NCBI RefSeq assembly: GCF_019890615.1
Contig: NZ_JAINVZ010000011.1
Location: forward strand, 1 to 64,000
DNA length: 64,000 bases
Reading direction: 5' to 3'
Source of the DNA: Streptantibioticus parmotrematis
GTDB taxonomy: Bacteria > Actinomycetota > Actinomycetes > Streptomycetales > Streptomycetaceae
This document shows positions 8,201 to 15,281 of the stretch, one piece after another; within the stretch, counting starts at the first letter, position 1, and every line of letters starts with the position of its first letter. Both the position numbers and the translations under genes were made by a program. The notes below the pieces were generated by a model. The model did not search any database, had not been told where the DNA came from, and was given only the letters and a program-made list of their open reading frames with translations.

Positions 8201-8902
8201 GTACAGCCCCGTGAGGAGACTTCCGCCACCGTCGATGACGAGGCCGTCCCACACCCCGACCTTGATGTAGTGGCCGAGACTGCCGAAGACCGCGCCGACG
8301 GTGTTCCAGCGATGGGTCTGGCCCACCGCCTCGCCCCACGGCATGCCCTTGGCGTGATCGAGTTCCTTCGCGGTGTAGCCGTACATGCCCGGCTTGTGGG
8401 AACCGTCGTCGGCCCGGAAACCCACCCCGCAGAAGATCGCCTCGATCTTGTTGGCGCATCGCCGCTCGGCCGCCCAGAAGGCGGCCACGGCCGCGTCGAC
8501 CGCGTCGACGAGGTTGTTGTGCTCGCTGACCTTGTGCCCGTCCGAGCGCCAGTGCGGATGGTCCTGGACGTAGGCCCGGAAGGCGACCGCCTGCTTCTTC
8601 AGCTGAACCAACTTCTGCGCGATGGGACGTACCTCATGCGCGTACTCGCTCAACGCCGCCGCGACGGTACCCAGGTCGCCGCCGAACGTCTTCGCCCCTT
8701 CGGCCACCGGCTTGGTGGTGGCAAACAGCTGCTCCGCCTCCGGAGCGTGGTAGAACGCGGACAGTCCCTGGAACCGGGAGTGGATCTCACCGCCGGTCTT
8801 GGCGATGTTCCCGCCATCGGACTTCAGCCCGGACGCGGCGGTCTCCAGCTGACCGAGGTCGCCGACGAACTGCGGGATCTTCTCGGGGTCTATGAGGTTC
8901 AC
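5207..8902 (-). CDS. Large modular T7SS effector with RelA/SpoT synthetase-like and C-terminal zincin domains
   Basis: 1231 residues. Residues 1-200 are helical and resemble a WXG/LXG-type export domain. Residues 400-440 hold short FPDG repeats, and 440-530 a His/Gly/Pro-rich linker. Residues 535-660 form a module with LEHELAEHQYY (629-638). Residues 755-940 show alarmone-synthetase hallmarks: R802-x-K804-x3-S808-x3-K812, VKDSLRY (832-838), GYKGIN (876-881) and EVQFHT (894-899). After another His-rich linker, residues 1025-1231 contain YHEFGHH (HExxH ligands H1138, E1139, H1142) and a downstream AELFAEY with a possible third ligand E1203. The GTG start overlaps the stop of the small Esx-like gene by four bases. 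Polymorphic-toxin architecture and the adjacent HD hydrolase suggest an exported toxin; export and enzyme activities are inferred. Confidence 0.8.
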   Translation of the reverse strand: MNLIDPEKIPQFVGDLGQLETAASGLKSDGGNIAKTGGEIHSRFQGLSAFYHAPEAEQLFATTKPVAEGAKTFGGDLGTVAAALSEYAHEVRPIAQKLVQLKKQAVAFRAYVQDHPHWRSDGHKVSEHNNLVDAVDAAVAAFWAAERRCANKIEAIFCGVGFRADDGSHKPGMYGYTAKELDHAKGMPWGEAVGQTHRWNTVGAVFGSLGHYIKVGVWDGLVIDGGGSLLTGLYHLVDPFDWHTFTQSWEGLGDVTLGFLSKAVPNLPGAANSLANGMAPGTGAGIPTAATPQWVKNDQEMAKEFAKSFVAWDEWKTNPVRAAGTSVFNVGTLASGSLMKLGDAADAGRFATAAKVAGAIGKAGHYIDPMTYVVKAVGKLPKISDIAAALDHLRTGDLHSLDDLTRLHGTELPDGALKFPDGSVLHTDGQWHFPDGTVIEAKGPGELTVAHAGHDVSHAVERAGSHTGVHVGHDLHGAADHAAHAPVPGPDFHNGHDLPAAAGHGDLDGPVPVPGQAGGHVRPPDDGSVRSWTRTEEWANGAYDSIRATDDVHQMAAALHDAPRLDGSHGFSAEEIAAVKHHVFEEEHPLESVDGGIVHARYDANPDMAEAWIRLRSGRQTPADLLLLEHELAEHQYYVDHPGSTYAEAHAAATEVADWSTHREPPGREDYSAPFTPEHLERGLAGPGAHDANAPPHVASDAPGTQQDHHDLHLGRAEGHPDSVGPSHGDGGDPHVLPAEPHGNLPDGSWRGPNGLRLGPEENATTDRFLARAVTTEPHITGAVETIAHDIDHGRLNGLEYRLKGEDSLKRKIATSMLENPELTPEEGLARVKDSLRYTLEIPTDRYTDGVQQAVADLHARGFENVTFKNTWRSSGYKGINSTWRDPATGQVFEVQFHTPESFAAKMDGHALYERERLPGVSADEVSAIKEQQKELFGRLAVPSHAEEIRLDWRDHQGGFPARHAERDTPSPLHGQEPAPPHADHATPDGRGDHVHEMGSGHGAEPHQTDGTGPADPELSAAEQAGKAIGDRHGVDVNYTAHPMAAESARDVNRAIDRLSAEYPKVFGDLEVIRTVPSGDDSALAYAILDHGGPEPRGIYLDSGDFSDYGERMSQGADEEATNWTVPGGGSVQGIFYHEFGHHCAQRIFDSPEANQELEHVVSEAIGRPYDSSSEPHDPITESEVELVVSEYGATDPHEMVAELFAEYKLAPSPRPLAASIGQIIDRYLRP

Positions 8903-9285
8903 TTCGTGCCCTGCTCAGGCAGAACGTAGGCGGGTGACCCGTGGTCCTGCGAGGCGGCGCTCTGCACGTGGGCCGCCATCTGCACGTCACCGTTCAGGTA
9001 CTGCTTCGTCGCGTCGATGGCGCCGTTGAGGGACTTGCCGCTCCGGGTGAACAGGTACTTCACCGCCGCCTCGGTCGCCTCGGCGAACTGCCCCAAGGCG
9101 ATCCCGACCAGCCCGGTGGTCATGCCTTCGCCGCTGAGGGTACCCGCGTACTTCGCGGCGTCCTCAAGGTTTCCGGCATACGACTTCGCCTCGGCTGCCA
9201 GGTCCTTCGCGGCGTCACCGGCCTTGTCGACCACACTGTTCACGCCGTACGGATCGATGTCCCACTTCCCCGTCGGATGCGACAC
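8899..9285 (-). CDS. Small T7SS substrate/partner, EspC or DUF6507-like
   Basis: 128 residues beginning GTG at 9285 with the strand KWDIDPYGVNSVVDKAG, then two long amphipathic helices and a flexible C-terminus ending in PEQGTK. The WDI-P-GV opening followed by a helical hairpin is what short actinobacterial T7SS proteins of the EspC/DUF6507 type look like. There is no signal peptide. It overlaps the effector start by four bases (GTGA), so the two are coupled; such small proteins usually pair with the helical N-terminus of a large effector and guide it to the machine. Family assignment is by appearance only. Confidence 0.72.
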   Translation of the reverse strand: MSHPTGKWDIDPYGVNSVVDKAGDAAKDLAAEAKSYAGNLEDAAKYAGTLSGEGMTTGLVGIALGQFAEATEAAVKYLFTRSGKSLNGAIDATKQYLNGDVQMAAHVQSAASQDHGSPAYVLPEQGTK

Positions 9286-9336
9286 GCCGCCCCCGTTCCT
9301 CCCAGTCGTGCTTTTGCGCGGTTTACTGATCAGCCG

Positions 9337-9645
9337 TCACCCGATGGCATCGACCGCGGCCTTCGCCTTCGCGAGGGTCTGCTGTGCTGTTCCGTCGTTC
9401 TTCTCCAGTGTGGAACGCACCAGGTGGATAATGGCCCGCACTTCGCTCGCCGCGCGGTTCCAGCGCTGTTCCTTGCCGTGGTACTCATCCGAGACGCCGT
9501 CGGCCTGGAAGTCGGCCATAGCGGCCTTCACCTGGCCATCGCGCTCGTTGATCAGGTGCTCGAGTCGCGCGATGACAACGGCCAGGTTGGCCTGCGCCTC
9601 CGAGGACGCGGCCGTGTCGTAGCTGCGGCGATCCGTGGTTCCCAT
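9337..9645 (-). CDS. ESAT-6/WXG100-superfamily small protein
   Basis: 102 residues, almost entirely helical, with the pattern AQANLAVVIARLEHLINERD, then a central turn (DEYHGKEQRWNRAASEV) and a second helix ending LEKNDGTAQQTL. The W following a charged turn is the position of the WXG motif, although the strict W-x-G is absent. Length and helix-turn-helix layout fit the ESAT-6-like group. The ATG at 9645 has a GGGGGATCG purine run upstream. It lies 21 bases after the preceding Esx-like gene and is probably a heterodimer partner or export chaperone for proteins of this operon. Confidence 0.75.
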   Translation of the reverse strand: MGTTDRRSYDTAASSEAQANLAVVIARLEHLINERDGQVKAAMADFQADGVSDEYHGKEQRWNRAASEVRAIIHLVRSTLEKNDGTAQQTLAKAKAAVDAIG

Positions 9646-9666
9646 GGAACGATCCCCCGTGGTTCG

Positions 9667-10005
9667 TCAGCGCCCGGAGAACCGGGCGGCGTTGAAGTTG
9701 GCGGCGCTCATCGACGAGCGCGCGGTGTCCTGCATCTCCACATCGCCCGTGCCGAAGGACTTGTCCATCCCCGACTGCCCACCCAGGATGGAGCCCAGGG
9801 CACCGTTCAAATCCGCTGTGATCTGGTCGGAGTTCGCCTTGAACGCGTCAAAGGCGACCTTGCCCGCGCCGTTGAACTTCCCTTCCAACGGCTGTGCCGC
9901 GGCAATCAGTTGCTTAATCAATGAACCGAGGTCCTCGCTGGAACCCTGAGTTCGCTTCAACAGGGTCGACAACGTTGTGCTGCCCATGTCGAACTTCACG
10001 TTCAT
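9667..10005 (-). CDS. WXG100-like Esx protein heading the T7SS operon
   Basis: 112 residues starting MNVKFDMGSTTLSTL. It has a helical hairpin: an N-terminal helix (SEDLGSLIKQLIAAAQPLEG), a turn with KFNGAGKVAFDAFKA in which F-N-G stands where WXG normally is, and a second helix (DQITADLNGALGSILGG). The C-terminal tail is flexible. This is the typical shape of the T7SS substrates that open Streptomyces T7SS loci. It is the first gene of the leftward run that continues to eccC, so the promoter should lie just to its right. Confidence in the superfamily is good; whether it is the EsxA or the EsxB partner cannot be read from the sequence. Confidence 0.8.
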   Translation of the reverse strand: MNVKFDMGSTTLSTLLKRTQGSSEDLGSLIKQLIAAAQPLEGKFNGAGKVAFDAFKANSDQITADLNGALGSILGGQSGMDKSFGTGDVEMQDTARSSMSAANFNAARFSGR

Positions 10006-10454
10006 CCCCCACCTGGCTCATCGCCAGTGTCAACTCGCCATCAGTGACTGCAACATGGTCGCAGCCATCCGGGAGGGACAAGCCTATCCGTCCATGCGTC
10101 GCCATCACGAGTCGCCCACACGCCAACTCGACCGACGCACGAGGCAGTCAGGCAGCCGCACCGGTCACCACGAGGCCAGGCAAGTGCTGGAACGCCCTGA
10201 GACCCGCGTTCCGCCCGGGTCAGGCCCGGCACGAGGGCGGGAACGACGTCGGGGTGCGTCCGGACGGCTCAGCGTCAGGTCCTCGCCGTGGATGTGGGCG
10301 GCACGACCGTCGCATTCCAGCCATATGAGTGGTGGCCGAGTCGACCGTACGGTGCCAGATCGCGGACTACGCCGGATGCGACCCGGGAGAATGAGAGTAC
10401 GGCGACCGCTCGGGTCGATGCCCGGGTCTTCACATCAGGATCCAGGTCCTCAGG
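10006..10454. other. Intergenic region upstream of the T7SS operon
   Basis: 449 bases with no gene I can support. It should contain the promoter of the Esx-led operon near 10,010-10,100, but no clear -35/-10 pair stands out. Around 10,280-10,300 the rightward frame reads VLAVDVGGTT, which resembles the N-terminus of ROK-family sugar kinases; no start or continuation of such a protein follows, so at most it is a decayed remnant. Confidence 0.5.
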
Positions 10455-10685
10455 TCACGACTGGACGAGCAGTCGGTCGGGCGCCACACCGTCACGCACC
10501 CAGGCGGTCGCCACCTTCATCGCCACCGCCCGATAGAGAACGTCCTCGTCAGCGTCTTCGGGGCGAGTCCGCTCGGCCGCCTTGTCGAGGATCAGGACCC
10601 GCTCGTTGTCCCGAATATCCGTGAACTTGTAACGGACTTCGGCATCGTCCTCAGAAAGCTTCTCCACTCGGGCATACAGCGCCAT
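10455..10685 (-). CDS. Small conserved-looking hypothetical protein
   Basis: 76 residues: MALYARVEKLSEDDAEVRYKF opening, a beta-rich first half (ERVLILDKAAER), then a helix (DEDVLYRAVAMKVATAWVRDG) and a short tail. It is charged and soluble with no signal peptide. A GAGGGGGAGTA ribosome-binding run precedes the ATG. I recognise it as the kind of small actinobacterial protein often seen unannotated, but know of no function. It lies 450 bases upstream of the T7SS operon on the same strand and could be unrelated to it. Confidence 0.72.
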   Translation of the reverse strand: MALYARVEKLSEDDAEVRYKFTDIRDNERVLILDKAAERTRPEDADEDVLYRAVAMKVATAWVRDGVAPDRLLVQS

Positions 10686-10856
10686 TACTCCCCCTCAAGG
10701 ATCTGGCGATCCCCGCGGCAATTCCGTACGGGTCCCAGGCGGCATTCCGAGCCAGTCACAGGCACGCACCGAACCCCTTCGCTCTGATGCTACAGGGGGC
10801 GTTTCGATGCCGTGGGACCGAACATCGCGTCGCCCGATTCTCGTACCGCTCACGCC

Positions 10857-10887
10857 GACGCCCGCCCGGGCGGGCCGGGCGGGCGTC
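10857..10887 (-). terminator. Strong hairpin downstream of purA
   Basis: A perfect 13-bp GC stem (10857-10869 with 10875-10887) around a 5-base loop, 20 bases past the purA stop. There is no T-run, which is usual for actinobacterial terminators. Confidence 0.75.
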
Positions 10888-10906
10888 GAGGGGTGAGCGG
10901 GGTGGG

Positions 10907-12190
10907 CTACAGGAACGAGTTGATCTCGATCGTCTCGTCGCGGCCCGGGCCGACGCCGATGGCGGAGATGGGGGCTCCGGACATCTCCTCCAGCGCCTTC
11001 ACGTACGCCTTCGCGTTCTTCGGGAGGTCGTCGAAGGACTTGGCCTTCGTGATGTCCTCCGTCCAGCCGGGCAGCGTCTCGTAGACCGGCTTCGCGTGGT
11101 GGAAGTCGGTCTGGCTGTACGGGAGTTCCTCGACGCGCTCGCCGTCGATCTCGTACGCGACGCAGACCGGGATGCGCTCCCAGCCGGTCAGGACGTCCAG
11201 CTTGGTGAGGAAGAAGTCCGTCAGGCCGTTGACGCGGGTCGCGTAGCGGGCGATGACCGCGTCGAACCAGCCGCAGCGCCGGTCGCGGCCGGTGGTCACG
11301 CCGCGCTCGCCGCCGATCCGCCGCAGCGCCTCGCCGTCCTCGTCGAACAGCTCGGTCGGGAACGGGCCCGCCCCGACGCGCGTCGTGTACGCCTTGAGGA
11401 TGCCGATGCTGCGGGTGATCCGGGTCGGGCCGATGCCGGAGCCCGTGCAGGCGCCGCCCGCGGTCGGGTTGGAGGACGTCACGAAGGGATACGTGCCGTG
11501 GTCCACGTCGAGCAGCGTGCCCTGGCCGCCCTCCAGCAGGACGACCTTCTCCTCGTCCAGCGCCTTGTTGAGCACCAGCGTGGTGTCGGCGACGAAGTCC
11601 TTGATCTGCTCCGCGTAGCCGAGGTACTCCTCGACCACCTGGTCGGCGGTGATCGCCCGGCGGTTGAAGATCTTGACCAGGATCTGGTTCTTGTCGTCGA
11701 GCGCGGCCTCGATCTTCTGGCGCAGGATCGACTCGTCGAACAGGTCCTGGACCCGCACGCCCACCCGGTTGATCTTGTCGGCGTAGGCCGGGCCGATGCC
11801 ACGGCCGGTGGTGCCGATGCGACGCTTGCCGAGGAAGCGTTCCGTCACCTTGTCGATGGTCTGGTGGTACGGCGTGATCAGATGGGCGTTACCACTGATC
11901 AGCAACTTGGAGGTGTCCACGCCACGAGCCTGGAGCCCGCTCAGCTCGGAGAGCAGGACCGCCGGGTCGACGACGACTCCGTTGCCGATCACCGGGGTGC
12001 ATCCCGGTGAGAGGATCCCGGAGGGGAGCAGGTGGAGCGCGTACTTCTGGTCGCCCACCACGACCGTGTGGCCGGCGTTGTTGCCGCCCTGGTAGCGCAC
12101 CACGTAGTCGACGGAACCACCGAGCAGGTCGGTGGCCTTCCCCTTGCCCTCGTCACCCCACTGAGCACCGAGCAGCACAAGTGCGGGCAC
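10907..12190 (-). CDS. purA: Adenylosuccinate synthetase
   Basis: 427 residues, the usual length. It catalyses the GTP-dependent joining of IMP and aspartate, the first committed step to AMP. The glycine-rich loop QWGDEGKGK (10-18, catalytic D13) and GGNNAGHTV with catalytic H41 are intact. [18 protein letters not shown]-type and [11 protein letters not shown] segments further along are also characteristic. The start is GTG at 12190 with GGAAGGGG upstream. It is monocistronic: a strong terminator follows, and a lipid-kinase-like gene diverges from it across 137 bases. Confidence 0.98.
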   Translation of the reverse strand: MPALVLLGAQWGDEGKGKATDLLGGSVDYVVRYQGGNNAGHTVVVGDQKYALHLLPSGILSPGCTPVIGNGVVVDPAVLLSELSGLQARGVDTSKLLISGNAHLITPYHQTIDKVTERFLGKRRIGTTGRGIGPAYADKINRVGVRVQDLFDESILRQKIEAALDDKNQILVKIFNRRAITADQVVEEYLGYAEQIKDFVADTTLVLNKALDEEKVVLLEGGQGTLLDVDHGTYPFVTSSNPTAGGACTGSGIGPTRITRSIGILKAYTTRVGAGPFPTELFDEDGEALRRIGGERGVTTGRDRRCGWFDAVIARYATRVNGLTDFFLTKLDVLTGWERIPVCVAYEIDGERVEELPYSQTDFHHAKPVYETLPGWTEDITKAKSFDDLPKNAKAYVKALEEMSGAPISAIGVGPGRDETIEINSFL

Positions 12191-12264
12191 AGGCGTACAC
12201 CCCTTCCGGGCGGGGCATGTCCAACGTGCGTAAGAGCCGTCGAACCGGTGCCCCGGAATAGACG

Positions 12265-12293
12265 AAGCCCCTGGCGCAAAGGCGCAAGGGGCT
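12265..12293. promoter_or_regulatory. Hairpin in the purA leader / divergent region
   Basis: AGCCCCT (12266-12272) pairs with AGGGGCT (12287-12293), with an inner GCGC/GCGC pairing. It lies about 75 bases upstream of the purA start and 35 bases upstream of the divergent gene. It could be a leader structure or an old terminator; function unknown. Confidence 0.35.
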
Positions 12294-12327
12294 CTTGCAC
12301 CGAGATTTTACCTGAGGAAGGACCAAG

Positions 12328-13206
12328 GTGTCGGCTCAAGCCTCGGCCGGGCAGTCTCCGCCAGCGCCACACGGGTGCCCCCTGCTCGTGGTCATCGACC
12401 CGGTGGCCCGCACGATGGACGGCGAATCGGTACGGATCGCGAAGGACGTCCTGCGCGCCGGGGCTCCTTCACTGAAGTTCTGCTTTCCCGACTCCACCGG
12501 AGAACTGGCGAGAATCATCGAGCACCGGGGCCGTCGCAGGCCCGTGGTGATCGGCGACGACACCGCGCTGCTGCGCACCGTGCGGCTGCTGCACCGGGAG
12601 GGCGCGCTGGCCGAGGCGGCGCTGTCGCTGGTCCCGGTCGGCCAGCGGGCGGCGCTGTCGCTGGCCAGGTCGCTGGGTGTGCCGCTGTCCGCGGTCGCGG
12701 CGGCCCGGGCGGCGCTGGACGGCGCGGAGCGGACCTTCGACGCGCTGGTGGACGACAGCGGCGGCATCGTGGTGGGCGCGCTGCGCATCCCGGGCGTGTC
12801 CGGGGCGCCCGCCGTCGCGCCGCCGGAGCACTCCGGGTGGCTGGAGCGCGGCGCCCGCACGCTGGTGCGGGCCCTGACCGCGCCGCTGCCGGGGACACCG
12901 GTCGGCGGGCACCGGCTGCGGGTCGAGGCGGACGGCGTGGTGCTGGCCGATCTGGACCGGCCGGTGCGCGAGGTGTCGGTGCGCTCGCCCGCGGGCGGGA
13001 TGGCCGAGGTCGTGGTGCGCGGCACGGACCCGGCCTCCGCCGACGACGAGGGCCCGCTGCCGGTGCGGGCGCAGGCGGTCACGGTCTCCGGCCGCGACTT
13101 CCGCTACCGCGCCGACGAAGCCGCGGGCGGCCCGGTGCGCAGACGGACCTGGACGGTGCAGGAGAACGCGTGGCGCCTGACCCTGCCGGTGGCCGCCGCC
13201 GGATAG
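12328..13206 (+). CDS. Diacylglycerol-kinase-like (lipid/sphingosine kinase family) protein
   Basis: 292 residues. The N-terminal domain (about 18-130) follows the DAGK catalytic fold: a first strand (CPLLVVIDPVA), a helix, and a nucleotide-loop segment VVIGDDTALLRTVRLLHREG at 74-93. In active family members the loop is GGDGT; here it reads GDDT (76-79). The downstream GNDxA-type region reads PVGQRAALSLARSLGVP. The C-terminal domain is the usual beta-rich second lobe (HRLRVEADGVVLADLDRPV). The start is GTG at 12328 behind GAGGAAGG. It diverges from purA. Substrate binding or a degenerate kinase are both possible. Confidence 0.7.
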   Translation: MSAQASAGQSPPAPHGCPLLVVIDPVARTMDGESVRIAKDVLRAGAPSLKFCFPDSTGELARIIEHRGRRRPVVIGDDTALLRTVRLLHREGALAEAALSLVPVGQRAALSLARSLGVPLSAVAAARAALDGAERTFDALVDDSGGIVVGALRIPGVSGAPAVAPPEHSGWLERGARTLVRALTAPLPGTPVGGHRLRVEADGVVLADLDRPVREVSVRSPAGGMAEVVVRGTDPASADDEGPLPVRAQAVTVSGRDFRYRADEAAGGPVRRRTWTVQENAWRLTLPVAAAG

Positions 13207-13307
13207 TCCCCGACGGCGGCCACCGGGCGGACAGCCCCGGCGGCCCCGGCTGCCTCGGGCGGCCGCACGGTCGCGGCATCCTGTGGACGGGCGCCCGCGC
13301 GGCGGCC

Positions 13308-14540
13308 TCAGACCTCGACCAGCAGCTCCCGCACGCCCCTGATCACGTACCCCGGCTTCCACTCCGGCTCGCCCACCAGCCGCAGGCCCGGCGCGCGCCG
13401 CAGCAACTCGCCGAACGACGCCGCCAGTTCGACCCGGGCCAGCGGCGCGCCCAGGCAGTAGTGGATGCCCGCGCCGAACGTCACGTGCGGGTTGTCGGCC
13501 CGGGCGAGGTCCAGCGTGTCCGGGTCGGCGAACCGCGCCGGATCGCGGTTGGCGGAGCCGAAGAGCAGCGCGATCTCGCTGCCGCGCGGCACGAGGGTCC
13601 CGCCGATCTCGATGTCGTCCAGCACCCAGCGTTCGAACATCTGCAACGGGGTGTCGTACCGCAGCAGTTCCTCGATCGCGGTCGGCAGCAGCGCGTGGTC
13701 CGCGCGCAGCGCCGCCAGCTGTTCCGGGTGGCGCAGCAGCGTCCACCAGCCGTTGGCCGTGGTGTTGACGGTCGCCTCGTGCCCGGCGTTGAGCAGCAGC
13801 ACGCAGGTGGAGATCATCTCCTGCTCGGACAGCGTCTCCCCTTCGTCGTACGCGGCGATCAACGCGCTGATCAGGTCCTCGCCGGGGTCGCGGCGGCGGG
13901 CGGCGATCAGCTCGCGCAGGTACGCGGAGAACTCGACGCTCGCGGTGACCGCGGCCCGCGCGGTCGCCTCGTCCGGGTTCAGCTCGAACATCCCGCAGAT
14001 CGCCGCCGACCAGGGCCGCAGGAGGTGCCGGTCGGACTCGGGCACGCCCAGCATCTCGGCGATCACCGCGACCGGCAGCGGCTCGGCGACCCGGGCCAGC
14101 AGGTCGCCGCCGCCGTCCGCCACGAGGCCGTCGACCAGCTCACGCGCCAGCCGCTCCACCACGGGACCCAGCTCCCGCACCGTGCGCGGGGTGAACGCCT
14201 TGGAGACCAGCCGCCGGATGCGGGTGTGGTCGGGCGCCTCCAGGTCCAGCAGCCCGTTGCCGTTGAGCACGTGGAACGGCTCGTGGGCGGCGGGCGGCGC
14301 CTCGCGGCCGAACTCCTCGTGGGTGAAGCGGTGCAGATACGTCCGGCCGAGCCGCCGGTCCCTCAGCAGCGCGTGGACGTCCTCGTGGTGCGGGACCAGC
14401 CACTGGCGGCTGGGCTCGTAGTACAGCGCCCGGCCGCGCTCGCGCAGCCGCGCGTAGACCGGGTAGGGGTCGGCGACGAACGCCGGGGACCACGGGTCGA
14501 ACCCCGCGTCCGCGCCGGCCTCGTCCGTGCGTACGGTCAT
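13308..14540 (-). CDS. Cytochrome P450 (CYP) at the end of the kynurenine operon
   Basis: 410 residues, a class I bacterial P450. The I-helix motif is AGHEATVNTT (252-261), the ExxR pair is E291-R294 in EELLRYDTP, and the heme loop FGAGIHYCLGAPLARVE has the axial Cys at 362. No membrane anchor is present, so it needs a ferredoxin and reductase encoded elsewhere. It starts directly after the stop of the formamidase-like gene with no spacing, the last gene of a coupled set kynA-kynU-hydrolase-P450. The context suggests oxidation of kynurenine, anthranilate or a product made from them, but substrate cannot be read from the sequence. Confidence 0.93.
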   Translation of the reverse strand: MTVRTDEAGADAGFDPWSPAFVADPYPVYARLRERGRALYYEPSRQWLVPHHEDVHALLRDRRLGRTYLHRFTHEEFGREAPPAAHEPFHVLNGNGLLDLEAPDHTRIRRLVSKAFTPRTVRELGPVVERLARELVDGLVADGGGDLLARVAEPLPVAVIAEMLGVPESDRHLLRPWSAAICGMFELNPDEATARAAVTASVEFSAYLRELIAARRRDPGEDLISALIAAYDEGETLSEQEMISTCVLLLNAGHEATVNTTANGWWTLLRHPEQLAALRADHALLPTAIEELLRYDTPLQMFERWVLDDIEIGGTLVPRGSEIALLFGSANRDPARFADPDTLDLARADNPHVTFGAGIHYCLGAPLARVELAASFGELLRRAPGLRLVGEPEWKPGYVIRGVRELLVEV

Positions 14541-15281
14541 CTACGTGCCCCTCTCCTCCGTGAGCTCCGCCAGCGCCGTCAGCAGCTCCGGGTACGTCGC
14601 CGAGCCCGGCGTCAGCGGGCCGAAGTGCTCGGCGCCCGGCAGCTCCCGCAGCACGCCGCCGCGCGCGGCGGCGTAGCGGCGCGAGACCTCCAGCGGCACG
14701 TCGGCGTCCTCCGTGCCGTGCAGGATCACCACCGGCGCGGAGGGCGGCGGGAGCAGCACCGGGTCGAAGGCGGCCGCGTCGCCGTCGGGTCCCAGCAGCT
14801 CGTCCGCCGCGCCGTCGCTCAGCCGTGCCCGCCGCGCGTACGTGAGGTCGGCGACGGGGGCGACCGCGACGACCCCGCCGACCCGCGACGGGTCGTGCTG
14901 GGCCACCCACAGGGCGAGGTGGCCGCCCGCCGAGTGCCCCAGCAGCGTCTGCGGCGCGCCGTCCCAGGCGACCCGCACGACCTCGGCGACGTCGTCGAAG
15001 GTGCCCGGCACACCGCCGCCACCGCCGGCCCTGCGGTACTCGGCGAGCGCGACCACGTACCCGCGCCGGGCCAGGTCGGCGGCGACCGGCGTCAGGTGCG
15101 AGCGGTCGTACCGCTCACGCCAGTAGCCGCCGTGCAGCACGGTCAGCCGCCGCCCGGTGTCGGCTTCGGAACCGTTGGAGTCGCCGTAGTAGTCGACGAC
15201 CTGCGACGGATGCGGTCCGTAGCGCAGCGAGCGCAGCGGCGCGACCGGCTCCAGCGCGAACAGCGGCGCCCTCTCGGTCAT
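14541..15281 (-). CDS. Alpha/beta hydrolase, probable kynurenine formamidase
   Basis: 246 residues with an alpha/beta hydrolase core: oxyanion-hole HGGYW (50-54), nucleophile elbow GHSAGG (S117), an acid in TEDADVP (D192 or D194) and H219 in GAEHF. The HGGYW and GHSAGG pairing is typical of the arylformamidase branch. ATG at 15281 is chosen because it overlaps the kynureninase stop as ATGA. Placed between kynureninase and a P450 and downstream of tryptophan dioxygenase, the natural role is hydrolysis of N-formylkynurenine to kynurenine and formate, the middle step of the pathway. This is not the metal-dependent KynB family, so function by context. Confidence 0.8.
   Translation of the reverse strand: MTERAPLFALEPVAPLRSLRYGPHPSQVVDYYGDSNGSEADTGRRLTVLHGGYWRERYDRSHLTPVAADLARRGYVVALAEYRRAGGGGGVPGTFDDVAEVVRVAWDGAPQTLLGHSAGGHLALWVAQHDPSRVGGVVAVAPVADLTYARRARLSDGAADELLGPDGDAAAFDPVLLPPPSAPVVILHGTEDADVPLEVSRRYAAARGGVLRELPGAEHFGPLTPGSATYPELLTALAELTEERGT

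Noticed and set aside
4475-8929. A 1484-codon open frame on the + strand opposite the effector gene
   Set aside because: It mirrors the effector and HD genes, has an Arg/Val/Gly-rich composition with no recognisable domain, and no ribosome-binding site. High-GC antisense frames of this length are common opposite real genes.
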